Below, piece after piece: positions 54,781 through 64,000 of a stretch of DNA of 64,000 nt. Numbering within the stretch: the stretch's first letter is position 1; each line of letters starts with the position of its first letter. The notes beneath the pieces are model-generated. The model was given only the letters and a program-made list of their open reading frames with translations, did not search any database and had not been told where the DNA came from. The stretch spans positions 34,838,836 to 34,902,835 of the forward strand of contig OX438748.1 in assembly GCA_949316235.1 (NCBI GenBank), in the 5' to 3' direction. Position numbers and translations under genes: made by a program. This stretch comes from Oegoconia quadripuncta (Eukaryota; Arthropoda; Insecta; Lepidoptera; Autostichidae).

Positions 54781-55206
54781 GCCTAGATAAAACGTTTTAA
54801 TATTATATCATTTGCAAAAGACCGAGGCAGAATACCAGCGGTTGGATACTTCGGCTACGTCCCAGCTGAGCCCTGAACAGTTTTGTCGAAATTTGCTATT
54901 ATAAGTAATTATATGTACAATGGATTAACACAAGTCATGGACATATAAATTCTTATTCATTCATAAATAAAATACAATAGCAAATCCGCTCTCCCAGTGT
55001 ATCCACAACTTAATTCTTCCGTAAAAAGTTGCGCCCAAAACGGTCGAGCCCAGATTTTAATAGGACCGCCGATAAAGGCTTTGCCATATTGTTTAGAGAA
55101 TTGTGTACCATACTGTAGCGAGTAGAAGTACATGAAAGGTTTAAGAGTGCAAAGATTTAATATCGGACGTTAACCCTTTAATTTTGAAGGTTCACATTAC
55201 ATATAC
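54781..55206. other. Gene-free stretch
   Basis: Nothing recognised. At 55207-55231 a CAAGGTGAAATTTAATTCGTG piece is a MITE end cut by the following SINE-1. Confidence 0.4.
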
Positions 55207-55231
55207 AAGGTGAAATTTAATTCGTGTAATT

Positions 55232-55567
55232 TTATTTTATGCACAACGGATTGGTACTTGACCTCAATCACACCTGATGTTAAGTGAAGATGAGGTCGAA
55301 GGTGGAAGCGTACTGACCCGGAAACCCCAACACATTTGGGGGACTGGCTATCTTATCTCTGACAACCGGAACACAACAATGCTATTAACATTGCTGTTTG
55401 GCGGCAGATTTACTCGTAGATAAGATGGTGGTAGCTAGCCAGGTGGACATTTAAAATGCTCTACCACCAACCAAACCGAGTACTTAAACATGTATCCGGC
55501 TGGGGATCGAACCCGCGACCTCCGAATCGTAAACCCAATGTTATTTACATTGAGCCACGGAGGCGGT
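55232..55567 (-). mobile_element. SINE-1, full length
   Basis: ATTTTATGCACAACGG to GAGCCACGGAGGCGG. It has a small internal CTCG insertion in the TTTAGATAAG segment. Confidence 0.85.
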
Positions 55568-55574
55568 TATTTCC

Positions 55575-55690
55575 CGACTCATGGATATTTATTTAATAAA
55601 TAATATGTTTATCCGTTATCCGGATAATAATAATTATTCATCTCATCACACAAGCATTTATCCCTAGCGGCATTCGAACCCGCAACCAAT
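55575..55690 (-). mobile_element. SINE-3 fragments
   Basis: TCCCGACTCATGGATATTTA on the plus side meets a minus-strand piece with AGCGGCATTCGAACCCGCAACC. It is a short, rearranged copy. Confidence 0.45.
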
Positions 55691-55755
55691 AATGATAACG
55701 ATCGAGAAGTTAGTGAGAAGGTCGCATGAGTCTACATTCATCGATGTGTTGTGTT

Positions 55756-55996
55756 GACGACCTGTTTGGTGTAGTGGTTAGAAACTCTGCTACTATACCA
55801 AATGGTCGCGGGTTCGAATCCCGCTAGGGGCATATGTTTGTATTATGAATACAGACGTGTGTTTCCGAGTTATGGATGTTTTTCATGTATACATGTATTT
55901 ATTTACAAAACAAATGTATTTGTGTAGTTTATCAACCATCTGGTATCCATAACACAAGCCTAGATGCTCACTGTGGACCTAGATGGCGCTGTGTGT
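55756..55996 (+). mobile_element. SINE-2, full length
   Basis: Head GACGACCTGTTTGGTGTAGTGG, B box GGGTTCGAATCCCGCTAGGGG, body, and GACCTAGATGGCGCTGTGTG. It is the best + strand reference copy. Confidence 0.85.
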
Positions 55997-56029
55997 TAAA
56001 AATAATAATTAAAAAAAAAAATAACTATA

Positions 56030-56702
56030 CAGAGTGAAATTCAAATCATGTAATTCCTTGTTACTCGTGACTCCACTCCTGATTACGAACAACTTTCCTC
56101 TAGGAACCATAGCCGAATTCGATCAAAAATGTTCGATAACTCATATAGAGTAGGTAAACCATTCTGAAACCATCTTTAGTATGGAAGCCCAACAATTTTC
56201 GGCTCAATTCGGCTATGATTTCTAGTGGATAGTTGCTCTTAATCAGTAGTGGAGACACCAGCCAAAAATTATTGGACATCGAGTAAAAGCAATTCTGAAT
56301 TAACCATTGTTTTAATTTATTTTTAAAAAGTTTCAAAGGTACAATTTTTATATGGGTATCTAGCCTATTATAAATTTTAGTAGCCATTACATAGTTATAT
56401 TTACTACATAACGTGGTCTTTATACTGGGTTAAGGGTTAACGCACCTTTCGTACGGAAGTCCAATAATTTTTGGCTGGTGTCTCCACTACTGATTAAGAG
56501 CAACTATCTACTAGAAATCATTGCCGAATTGAGCCGAAAATTGTTGGGCTTCCATACTAAAGATGGTTTCAGAATGGTTTACTTTGTATGCGTTATCGAA
56601 CATTTTTGATCGAATTCGACTATGGTTCCTAGAGGAAAGTTGTTCGTAATCAGGAGTAGCGTCACCAGTTAATGGGAATTACACGAACTCAAGTTCACCC
56701 TG
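56030..56702. mobile_element. Foldback MITE with CAGGGTG-type ends
   Basis: 673 bp between TA (56028-56029) and TA (56703-56704). Ends CAGAGTG and CACCCTG. The arms are about 230 bp (56030-56260 and 56465-56702). The centre (about 56275-56440) is a minus-strand LINE tail reading MATKIYNRLDTHIK, then FKNKLKQWLIQNCFYS. Confidence 0.75.
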
Positions 56703-57096
56703 TATATACCTTTTCGGTTCTCGCGCAAAATGTCGGCGAAAAGTGTCGTAGGGCCTATTACATCTACGTAAGTATACAGAAATGTCAAACTCTCGTTCCG
56801 TCGCGAAACTAGAAACAAAGTTGTTTCCAACAAATCTCTGCTCAAAAACATTAATTAATAATTAATTACAGCCTCTTAAACTTACGCCAAATTAAGTTTC
56901 ACCTTAGTCATTCATTATGCAAGAAGCGTTTCCTCACTTTGTTTGGTAAACATCTCACTAATTTAGTAAACAGACTTAAGACCGGTATTGCAAATAAATT
57001 AATTTTGAGTGGTTAAGGCGCGTTAATGGACTCTCGCTGGGCCCTTGGCGATTTTAATATTCATGGCAGGCTGCTATGTTTTATGGTCATTATAAT
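56703..57096. other. Gene-free stretch
   Basis: No recognised repeat or exon. Confidence 0.4.
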
Positions 57097-57500
57097 ACTA
57101 CGTAGAATAAGACTAGTCCTCCCTTCCTGTGGGTGTCGTAGGCGGATAAACGATGGTGAGAATACGTGTGTGTGACGAGCAGCAGCGCCATCGTCGGTCC
57201 GAAGCTCCTGGAAAAAGTTTGGGTATTCTTCGGGCTATATCCAAGTTTCCTTCGGGTCTCTTCATTTGTGATTCGATCCCGCATGGAGACTCCAAACATA
57301 ACACTCTCCATTGCCCTGTGGATGACCTTGAGTCTTCTTATGAAGCCCATAGTGAGCGACCACGGTTCAGTTCCACATGTCATCACTGGCAACACACACT
57401 GATCAAAGACTTTCTTCTTGAGACATTTGGTATTTGTGACGACAAGATGTTACGTTGCTTCCCAAACGCTGCCCGAGTTGGATTCGACGATTAATCTCCT
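57097..57500 (-). mobile_element. RTE-like LINE fragment
   Basis: The minus strand encodes LPVMTCGTEPWSLTMGFIRR, then LKVIHRAMESVMFGVSMRDR and ITNEETRRKLGYSP. This is the region after the reverse transcriptase core in RTE-type polyproteins. Frameshifts are present on both sides. 57361-57490 is shared with the fragments at 20395 and 20973. Confidence 0.75.
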
Positions 57501-57980
57501 TCTCGAAGTTGGATTTACCTAACCTAACGAAAATTATCACGTTAAAATATTAAGATATATCGCAAACGGATCCCTGAATCGAAAAACTGTTCAAGATAAT
57601 ATTTTTGAACGACCTATTCAACGACATCCTATACGATGAGGTACAGAAAAATAAAATTCATCCCCAATTTACGTATACGTTAGTCCCTAAAAAAAAGAAG
57701 GTTCTGTAGCGTACAAGTGTGGGTACATGCATGGCAGCATGCATGTCTCATAGTTTGTGGAGTGACATCGCACAGGCACCGGTTGTCGTCCGTATATCCC
57801 CACTTGGATATCTACCGAACCCCGCACGCAATCTATTGAGTGACTTTCATTCGGGCTACTCCAGAACGTGACCGGATGAAAGCTGTATGGCGTGAGGGGC
57901 ATGTAAGAACGTTTACCCTTCACCAAGTAATATCACTGGATTCATGGTAGCTGTAGAATTTATCCTAGTACTATTCTATT
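57501..57980. other. Gene-free stretch
   Basis: No repeat or exon was recognised. A small minus-strand open frame (57687-57926) shows no known domain. Confidence 0.4.
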
Positions 57981-58227
57981 GACTACCTATTAGTGTAGTG
58001 GATAGTGACCCTGTCAGCGAAACCAACGGTTGCGGGTTCGAATCCCGCGACGGGTAAATGTTTGTGTGATGAATATGAACATTTATTCCTGAGTCATGGA
58101 TGTTTATATAAATATTTATGTATGTTTATCCGTTATCTAGTATCCATAGCACAAGCTTTGCTTAGTTTGGGACTAGATGATTGGTGTATGTGTCCGAAAT
58201 ATTTATTTATTTATTTATTTATTATTG
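57981..58227 (+). mobile_element. SINE-3, full length
   Basis: GACTACCTATTAGTGTAGTGG, GGGTTCGAATCCCGCGACGG, GTTTGGGACTAGATGATTGG and an ATTT tail. Confidence 0.85.
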
Positions 58228-58263
58228 CCTGCTTGATATCCATGCTATGATTATGTGTTTACT

Positions 58264-58441
58264 CCAAGGCATGGAACTCCCTTCCGGCGTCAATCTTTCC
58301 TGAATCCTACAACCTTGGTATCTTCAAGAGCAGGGTGAATAGGCATCTACTGTGATCGCGTGCTTCATCTTCGGCCACATCGTCACTTCCCATCAGGTGA
58401 GATTGTGGCCAAATGCGTATCCAGTTAACCATTAAAAAAAA
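58264..58441 (+). mobile_element. L-B LINE 3' end, short
   Basis: CCAAGGCATGGAACTCCC to GGTGAGATTGTGGCCAAATG and an A run. It is closest to the copy at 63214 (both read AGGCATCTACTG). Confidence 0.75.
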
Positions 58442-58964
58442 ACTCAGGTTAATGAACTCCATACTATGAGACTGGCTATCAAAGTCCCAATCGCTAGTAA
58501 TACTCACGTTCTCTGACATATTTATGCTATGTCTTAATGCACTGATGTAGTTAATGTACCTCTAAACACACAGGAATTACTCTAAAGGCTCGTTCGCTCT
58601 CATTCAAGCTGACAGTTAACAGACATCACTTCGTTTCTTACATAATTGCATATACCCTCGTTTTTACTACACAAAACTATGGGTATCCTTCTCTCTCGAA
58701 TGTAAGTAAACAACATCGATCAGTGTAGAAACGGACTCGTTACGTGCCGACGAATACAATTTGTTTCTGGAAAACATATCCTCCGTGAAATTATATTAGA
58801 TTTTACTCGACTGCAAAGCCAAAAGGAGAGTAATGTTTAGGGGTATATGTATACTCGTAATAAATAATATAAATAAATATTTCAGACACTACTCTAATCA
58901 TTTAGTTCCAAACTAAGCAATACTTTTACTGTAGATACTAAGGATCGTATTCATTACAAATCAA
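58442..58964. other. Gene-free stretch
   Basis: 58865-58935 (ATATTTCAGACACTACTCTAA) is a minus-strand SINE-3 3' scrap. Otherwise nothing was recognised. Confidence 0.4.
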
Positions 58965-59456
58965 ATCAAAATCAAAAAAAAGCTTTATTTTGTAGGTACA
59001 CAGGGTACACTTAAAATAGTCAGATTTTAAATTTTTTAAGCTACTGCTTGTTCAAAAGCCAATTTTCCCCTGAGAAGAACCAGCAAGAAACTCGAGAGGT
59101 TGCTCTTTTAAAAAAAAAGGTTTTTATGTTACAAAATTAATGATTATTATTTTATATTATAATATTTCATTATTAATTGTGAAATAGCCTGGTTATGCGA
59201 ACGGGCTGGTTATCATCTAAATAATCTGATATTTTATAATATGCTTTCTTAATAAGTTTCTGTTTTATAGTATCTTTAAATTTATTGAAAGGAAGATTTT
59301 GTATATCAACAGGAACTTTATTGAAAAAGCGTATACATAACCCTTTGAATGAATTACTGACTTTGCGGAGGCGACTTATGTGACCTGCAAGTTTATCTTT
59401 ATTTCTTGTATTGACATCATGTTTATCACTATTTTTCCTAAATGATGAACTATGTA
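58965..59456 (-). mobile_element. L-A LINE, ORF2 C-terminus and 3' end
   Basis: The best coding copy of L-A. The minus-strand frame (59508-59173) reads NSDKHDVNTRNKDKLAGHIS, then RLRKVSNSFKGLCIRFFNKV and PVDIQNLPFNKFKDTIKQKL, with a stop after LFHN. This is the usual end of a CR1/jockey-like reverse transcriptase polyprotein. It is 5'-truncated. Confidence 0.8.
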
Positions 59457-59996
59457 GGTATGTAACCCAAAGTATAACACTAGAGGCACTCTGACAGTGT
59501 TTGCCCATCGATCAGGACGCGCCGAGCTCCGCACGTGACGGGGAATGCCATTTGTTTTTATTAACAATACGTTAAATTGCTTCGGAGTGGAGTTTCCTAT
59601 CCCCGGTTTCAATTTACCGAAACGCCTCGCGAAAATAAATTACCTTTGAAAGCTTTTATGATGGGGGAGATGTAAACAAAGATGGTTTTTACCGAGCGAG
59701 GAATAAGCGAGATCGATTTTCATACAACAAAATATACATATCTCAATCTTAATCTTTAGTAGTTTAGTCATGCACGGATTAACCCCCGACGAAAGAAGAC
59801 GGGTATTATATGTATTAAAAAACCGGTCAAGTGCGCGTCTGGCTTCGCGCTGTGTAGGGTTGGGTAGTTGTTCGTCACAATATGTGGACTTAGACGGGGG
59901 CTGTTTGTGTTTGGTAAATAATTTTCAATGGAAAATACATTTCATAAGTTTCAAAACCTACTTACCTGTGATAGTTTTCCTTTCAACTTTATTACA
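59457..59996. other. Gene-free stretch
   Basis: AACCGGTCAAGTGCGCGTCTGG near 59820 resembles a widespread insect repeat start. A 92-codon + strand frame (59770-60048) covers it and the MITE start and is not considered a gene. Confidence 0.4.
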
Positions 59997-60142
59997 CTGG
60001 ATGAGTTTTTTTACCGTAAGGAAAAAATTGGGCATATTAGGTAAGTGAAATAGAAGGTGTTGGCATATAGGTAGTTTGTTTTTTTTTTCAAAACCATAAT
60101 CGAATAAAGCATTAATTGTGTCATTTGACGGTTGCGTTTGTA

Positions 60143-60643
60143 GTTACCGACTCATAGTCACACCAAGTTATCACACCAGTGTTACAAACAGGATTCTTTT
60201 TCTTGTTAGTCACACTACTAATTTTTCCACACCATTTATTGTATTTATTCCCTAACTAGTGCTGTCCTAGCCTGTCCTGTCCTGTAAAATGGAATGTCAT
60301 CTGGGATGTCATCTATATTTAACTGGCGCAAGCGAGCCGGACGAGTGCGAGCGAAGCGAGCACGGGAGTTTATGGCACCCCGACATAGATAGGTTAGGTT
60401 CGAAGGGTATGGCGGAAGCGAGCCGGCCGAGCAGAGCGAGCCCGGATCGCCCGACATACCCTTCGTGGTAGGTTGACATTATTATATATTAGTTTGTTCC
60501 TGTTAAACCTAAATTTTCAACAGGTACAGCACTAGCATTTATAGTATAAATGGTGTGGAAAAATTAGTAGTGGGACTAACAAGAAAAAGAATCCTGTTTG
60601 TAACACTGGTGTGATAACTTGATGTGACTATGAGTCGGTAAGG
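60143..60643. mobile_element. TIR element (MULE-like) nested in the foldback MITE
   Basis: The target duplication GCGTTTGTA (60134-60142 and 60644-60652) is 9 bp. The terminal inverted repeats are about 95 bp (TTACCGACTCATAGTCACAC at the left). The 9-bp duplication and long inverted repeats fit Mutator-like elements. hAT is the main alternative. The interior has a GC-rich core (about 60328-60465). No transposase is present. Confidence 0.75.
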
Positions 60644-60801
60644 GCGTTTGTATCCTATTCTACATAATTACATCATTCAATTAAATAAATAAAGAAAACT
60701 TGGAGAAACTGTGAAGTCCAAATAAATTTCGCATGATACGAATCCCGCTGTATATCTATAAAAGGCCGGCGCGTGCTTTATTGAGAAAAAAAAATAACCA
60801 C

Positions 60802-61031
60802 TTTTTTTTTATCCACAACGGGTTAGCACTTGACCTCAATCACACCTGATGTTAAGTGAAGATAAGGCCGAAGGTGGTAGCGTACTAACCCGAAACCCCT
60901 ATCTTATTTGGGGGACTGTCTATCTTATCTCTGACAACCGGATCACAATAATGCTATTAACATTGCTGTTTGGCGGCAGATTTAGATAAGATGGTGGTAG
61001 CTAGCCAGGCGGACATTTAATATGCCCTACC
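60802..61031 (-). mobile_element. SINE-1, 5'-truncated, nested
   Basis: T run to GGACATTTAATATGCCCT. The tRNA-like head is missing. ACCAC flanks both sides (60797-60801 and 61032-61036), a short target duplication. Confidence 0.75.
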
Positions 61032-61110
61032 ACCACCTATGCCGATAACTTCTATTTCACTTACCTAATATGCCCTATTTTTTTCTTTTTAAAAAAACTC
61101 ATCCGGTATA

Positions 61111-62393
61111 TACCTACTACCACCGTGAATTCTTTCACGTATCCAAAACGACTCAGTTACCTGGCATAGGTGGGGAGGGGACACAAATGACATTTGTCAG
61201 TGTCCGTGTGTCATTTGGAGGCTCCACTGAAAACCAGCGTTGTAGTGAACGGCTACAACCCATGGTGAGTTGGAGACCTTTTTAACTCCACCTTGCGACA
61301 CCGACAATTAGATGGCAAACACAATGTTATTTTTTGCATGTGTCTCGACTGTGTAATATTTGTACCTGATTGTTTGTATCATGAGATGGGTTTAAATATT
61401 TTTTTCTTTCTTTCTTCTTTCTTTCACTTGACTAACAAAAATTTGCACTTTAAAACTTTATCTTTCTTAAGTGAAAGTTTCTTAAGACCTATCCAACGAC
61501 ACTGGGGTTTTTCATTATGTTTCTTAAACACTATATTTATTTTTAGAGGCATCGAGTCCCTTGTTGGGCGCCAATTGTCACGTCAATAAACCCGGTTTCA
61601 ACTTTAGAATGAACATATGAAAGAAAAATACATGTACTATATCATACTTTACTCATGGAACATGTTTACACTGCCCGTAGTGGCACCCTTTATTGAACAT
61701 CAAGCACTATGTTTACTAGAAGAAATCTCGCGAATCAACTGTAATAAGAATTACGTACAGGCACACAGATAAAGGCAAAACTAAGAGCACTTAAATCTTT
61801 TTTTTTCAACACGATATTACTTTTTGGGGTACTTTTGTGTCACACCGGCGGTTGTCGACGAAAAAGTATCGTTCGTTTACCAATTTCGCAATCATTTTTT
61901 GTACTTGCGTCAGTCACAGCACGACGTCACCCTGAAGTGTTGCCACAGCCCGGCGACAACACATATAAAACTCGTAGCAATGGCCATGTTATTGACATTA
62001 TTGGAAAGATGATTTTGTGCTATTCGGTTGTAGCTATACTAACTAAATTATTAAGCTACTAACTGGGGGTAGTCAGTAGCTCAATTATTACCTACGCATT
62101 AATTAAAAGAAAAAAAAAGAAATACCTTTTGAATTTGACAAAAAATTAGTTGTGTTTAATTTCACACAAAATCTTTTATTTGCCACGTTTTAATACAATT
62201 TTTATTATTTATTATTATTTTGTTCCATCAATGTTGTAGGGGGTTTGCTAAATTTTCAACTTACAGTAATATTCGTATTTTTTGTCAAATTACATTATAT
62301 TCTCTGGTTATTTACCCTGAAATAGAGCATAGTGTAGAAAGTAAATTTCATACTATTTAACTAATGATTATAATTATACATATTCCCTTGCAG
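61111..62393. other. Mostly unassigned intron end, possible LTR piece
   Basis: 61150-61290 is related to the CACTGAAAACCAGCG repeat at 17690. GTTGGGCGCCA at 61563-61573 is, on the minus strand, a primer-binding-site-like TGGCGCCCAAC preceded by GTGACAAT. An LTR could therefore lie to the right (61574 to about 62090). No coding region of such an element was seen. A pyrimidine-rich acceptor closes the intron. Confidence 0.4.
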
Positions 62394-62562
62394 GTGTTAG
62401 CGGCTCTTGCCGTCTCCCTGGCACCGTTCTCAGCTGGTCTGGGTAAAGGATACAGCTCTCCAGCCATCGCCTCCCTCCAAGGTCCAGGAGCCAATGCCAC
62501 GAGGAGAGACTTCCAGTTGACTGACCAGCAAGCGTCGTGGTTAGCATCGTTATCTTTTCTTG
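62394..62562 (+). CDS. Tret1-like sugar transporter, exon with first transmembrane helix
   Basis: 169 bp between TTCCCTTGCAG and GTGAGTAT (the donor splits a Gly codon, phase 1). It encodes residues 311-366 plus part of 367: VLAALAVSLAPFSAGLGKGY, then SSPAIASLQ, an NAT glycosylation sequon at 344, DFQLTDQQASWLASLSFL and G. VLAALAVSL..SPA..S followed by F.LT..QASW is the start of TM1 and loop 1 in insect facilitated trehalose/sugar transporters (MFS sugar porter family, about 12 helices in the plasma membrane). In those proteins Tret1 moves trehalose between fat body and haemolymph. The exact substrate here is unproven. The remaining helices are outside the window. Confidence 0.85.
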
Positions 62563-62588
62563 GTGAGTATGGTCTTTTTATGTCTATA

Positions 62589-63188
62589 CAGGGTGAATTT
62601 GAATTCCATTATCTAATGACGCCACTCTTGATTACGATCAACTTTCCATGGAACCATGGAATGGATTGGAATGGAACCATTGTATTCGATCAAATAATTA
62701 CAATACAATACAAATACTCTTTATTGCGCAAAATAATTTACAATAATTTTGATGAAAACAATAGAACACAATTAGGCGGTCTTATCACTAAAAGTGATCT
62801 CTTCCAGACAACCCACCGCTATGGGATATTTGTAGGTAGAAAAACAATTGTTTTAACAGTTGTGTTAAAAAACAATTGTGTTTAAAAAATTGTGTTAACA
62901 ACAAACAACAATTTTCGATTACCAACACAAAATAAACCACCTTTTGCATGGAAGTCCAACAATTTTCGGCCGGTAACTCCACTCCTGATTACGAACCACT
63001 TTCCACTAGAATATATAGCTCAGCAAAATATTGTTGAACTGCCATACTAAAGGTGGTTTCAGAATAACTGACTTTGGGTATTCGAACAATTTTTGATCGA
63101 AGTCGGCTATGGTTCTAGGGGAAAGTTGTCCGTAATCAGGAGTGAAGTCACCGGTAAACAGCAATTACACGAATTAAATTTCACCCTG
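62589..63188. mobile_element. CAGGGTG foldback MITE with LINE insertion
   Basis: 600 bp between TA at 62587 and TA at 63189. Ends CAGGGTGAATTTG and AATTTCACCCTG. The interior matches 56465-56702 on the right. An L-E LINE 3' end (62695-62840) is inserted. It lies only 26 bp after the splice donor. Confidence 0.75.
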
Positions 63189-63213
63189 TATTACTGAACT
63201 AGAGATGCAGTTA

Positions 63214-63545
63214 GGTGAGTGTGCGTTGGAATTACACAATCTTATTCCACCATCGCCATTCCATCTTCGGACTACTAGGCGCGGGGAGGGATTCCACCCG
63301 TATGTAGTTAACATACCGAACATTCGCACTAAGCGGTTCGATTCTTCATTCATAATGCGAACAGCCAAGGCATGGAACTCCCTTCCGGCGTCAGTCTTTC
63401 CTGAATCCTACAACCTTGGATCTTCAAGAGCAGGGTGAATAGGCATCTACTGGGATCGCGTGCTTCATCTTCGGCCACATCGTCACTTCCCATCCGGTGA
63501 GATTGTGGTCAAATGCGTATCCAGTTAACCATAAAAAAAAAAAAA
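63214..63545 (+). mobile_element. L-B LINE 3' end with frameshift
   Basis: Coding tail as in 7760 up to PESYNLG, then one G is missing (ACCTTGGATC), which shifts the frame before FKSRVNRHLL. It ends with an A run. It is inserted just outside the MITE. Confidence 0.8.
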
Positions 63546-64000
63546 GTTTTTTATCGCCAAGCGACCTGTCCAAGCTTGCTTATCATCAAACAGTGAGAAA
63601 ATTTTATTAGAACCATTACAAAGGGTACATAACTTATAAATATCTTGGCCAGATATTGACTCCTGATCTATGAAGTATTGTACAGTTTTTAACCGACTTC
63701 AGAAAAAGGAGGTTAGACCAGAATATATGTGATAATCATGATGGCGTATTAAAATCTTGTTTTTACCCGACTGCCCAAGAAAGTCCAGAAAAGGGAAAAG
63801 AAAAGTCCAAGTCCACCGTTCTGGAATTTAATATTAGTGTAAGAATTTCAGATATGCTTCAAATTGAACACCCGACTTTTTGCGTAAGGTGTTATTTACT
63901 ATTCCATTACGGTTTCACCACACCCTATGTTTGTGAAAGGGTGACATCCGCTAGCGCGAGCAAATCCTATGCCTCTACTATTTCCAGGCCATTTAATTCG

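Larger units (their letters stand above)
59997..61110. mobile_element. Foldback MITE, copy 2, carrying two insertions
   Basis: Left arm 59999-60110 (GGATGAGTTTTTTTACCGTAAGG) and right arm 61037-61104 (ending AAAAAAACTCATCC). The interior matches 16530-16710 in reverse, except for a 501-bp element at 60143 and a SINE-1 at 60802. The copy at 16441 serves as the empty-site reference. Confidence 0.8.
40308..62393 (+). other. Intron of the Tret1-like gene (22,086 bp)
   Basis: Donor GTGAGT at 40308 and acceptor TTCCCTTGCAG ending at 62393. Both neighbouring exons end or start on a codon boundary, so joining keeps the frame (HLPQ to VLAALAV). I saw no other plausible exon of this gene inside, although small exons could be missed. 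Most of the length is transposable elements. Confidence 0.7.
62563..64000 (+). other. Next intron of the Tret1-like gene (incomplete)
   Basis: Donor GTGAGTAT at 62563. No acceptor with a transporter exon was seen before 64000. The content is a MITE, LINE tails and, after 63546, unassigned sequence with an ACCCGACTGCCCAAGAA repeat P trace. Confidence 0.6.

Noticed and set aside
59770..60048. A 92-codon frame beginning MHGLTPDERRRVLYV
   Set aside because: It runs into the arm of a MITE and through a generic insect repeat, with no splice sites or recognised domain. It was kept out for lack of support.
60245..60471. Opposed open frames in the GC-rich core of the nested TIR element
   Set aside because: Both arise from GCGAGC word repetition. 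Neither shows a known domain. The core is reported as a possible capture, not as a gene.

Overview
The window looks like a euchromatic stretch of a lepidopteran (butterfly or moth) genome. It is AT-rich and gene-poor and is filled with short interspersed repeats, 3' ends of non-LTR retrotransposons and MITEs of kinds common in Lepidoptera (tRNA-headed SINEs, a mariner-type MITE with a TTAGGTCCTTACC terminus, a piece carrying the CACGATGTTTTCCTTCACCG motif). There are no operons, Shine-Dalgarno sites or other bacterial signals. Species cannot be named from the sequence.

Only one protein-coding host gene is supported. It is on the + strand and incomplete: a large coding exon (39353..40307, ATG at 39378) encodes a 310-residue hydrophilic, Tyr/Arg/Glu-rich N-terminal domain. 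A 22,086-bp intron follows, and a second exon (62394..62562) encodes the first transmembrane helix and first outer loop of a sugar transporter of the Tret1 (facilitated trehalose transporter) type. Both splice junctions follow the GT-AG rule and the reading frame is kept (phase 0). The rest of the transporter lies beyond base 64000.

Bases 1-12000 hold dispersed LINE tails, a shuffled duplication (745-1985 against 6655-8150) and an amplified block carrying tRNA-Gly(UCC): three intact copies at 3015, 5964 and 11225 and one damaged copy at 11622. A fifth, intact tRNA-Gly is on the minus strand at 37429 in different surroundings. Bases 12000-39000 hold SINEs, CR1-like, RTE-like and other LINE tails, three mariner-type MITEs, a palindrome cluster (21566-24407) and a 450-bp tetranucleotide microsatellite (33841-34290).

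The long intron holds a hAT-like element (8-bp target duplication) with a TA-flanked MITE inside it, a 3.77-kb PIF/Harbinger element with CTG target duplications and a decayed transposase, a 5S rRNA-derived fragment, and a three-layer nested element (59997-61110). Four SINE families recur: SINE-1 (CCGCCTCCGTGGCTCA head), SINE-2 and SINE-3 (related GACGACC..TTGGTGTAGTGG heads) and SINE-4 (GGCGGCTCAGCGG head). Family names here are local labels. Identities come from reading motifs, not from database searches.
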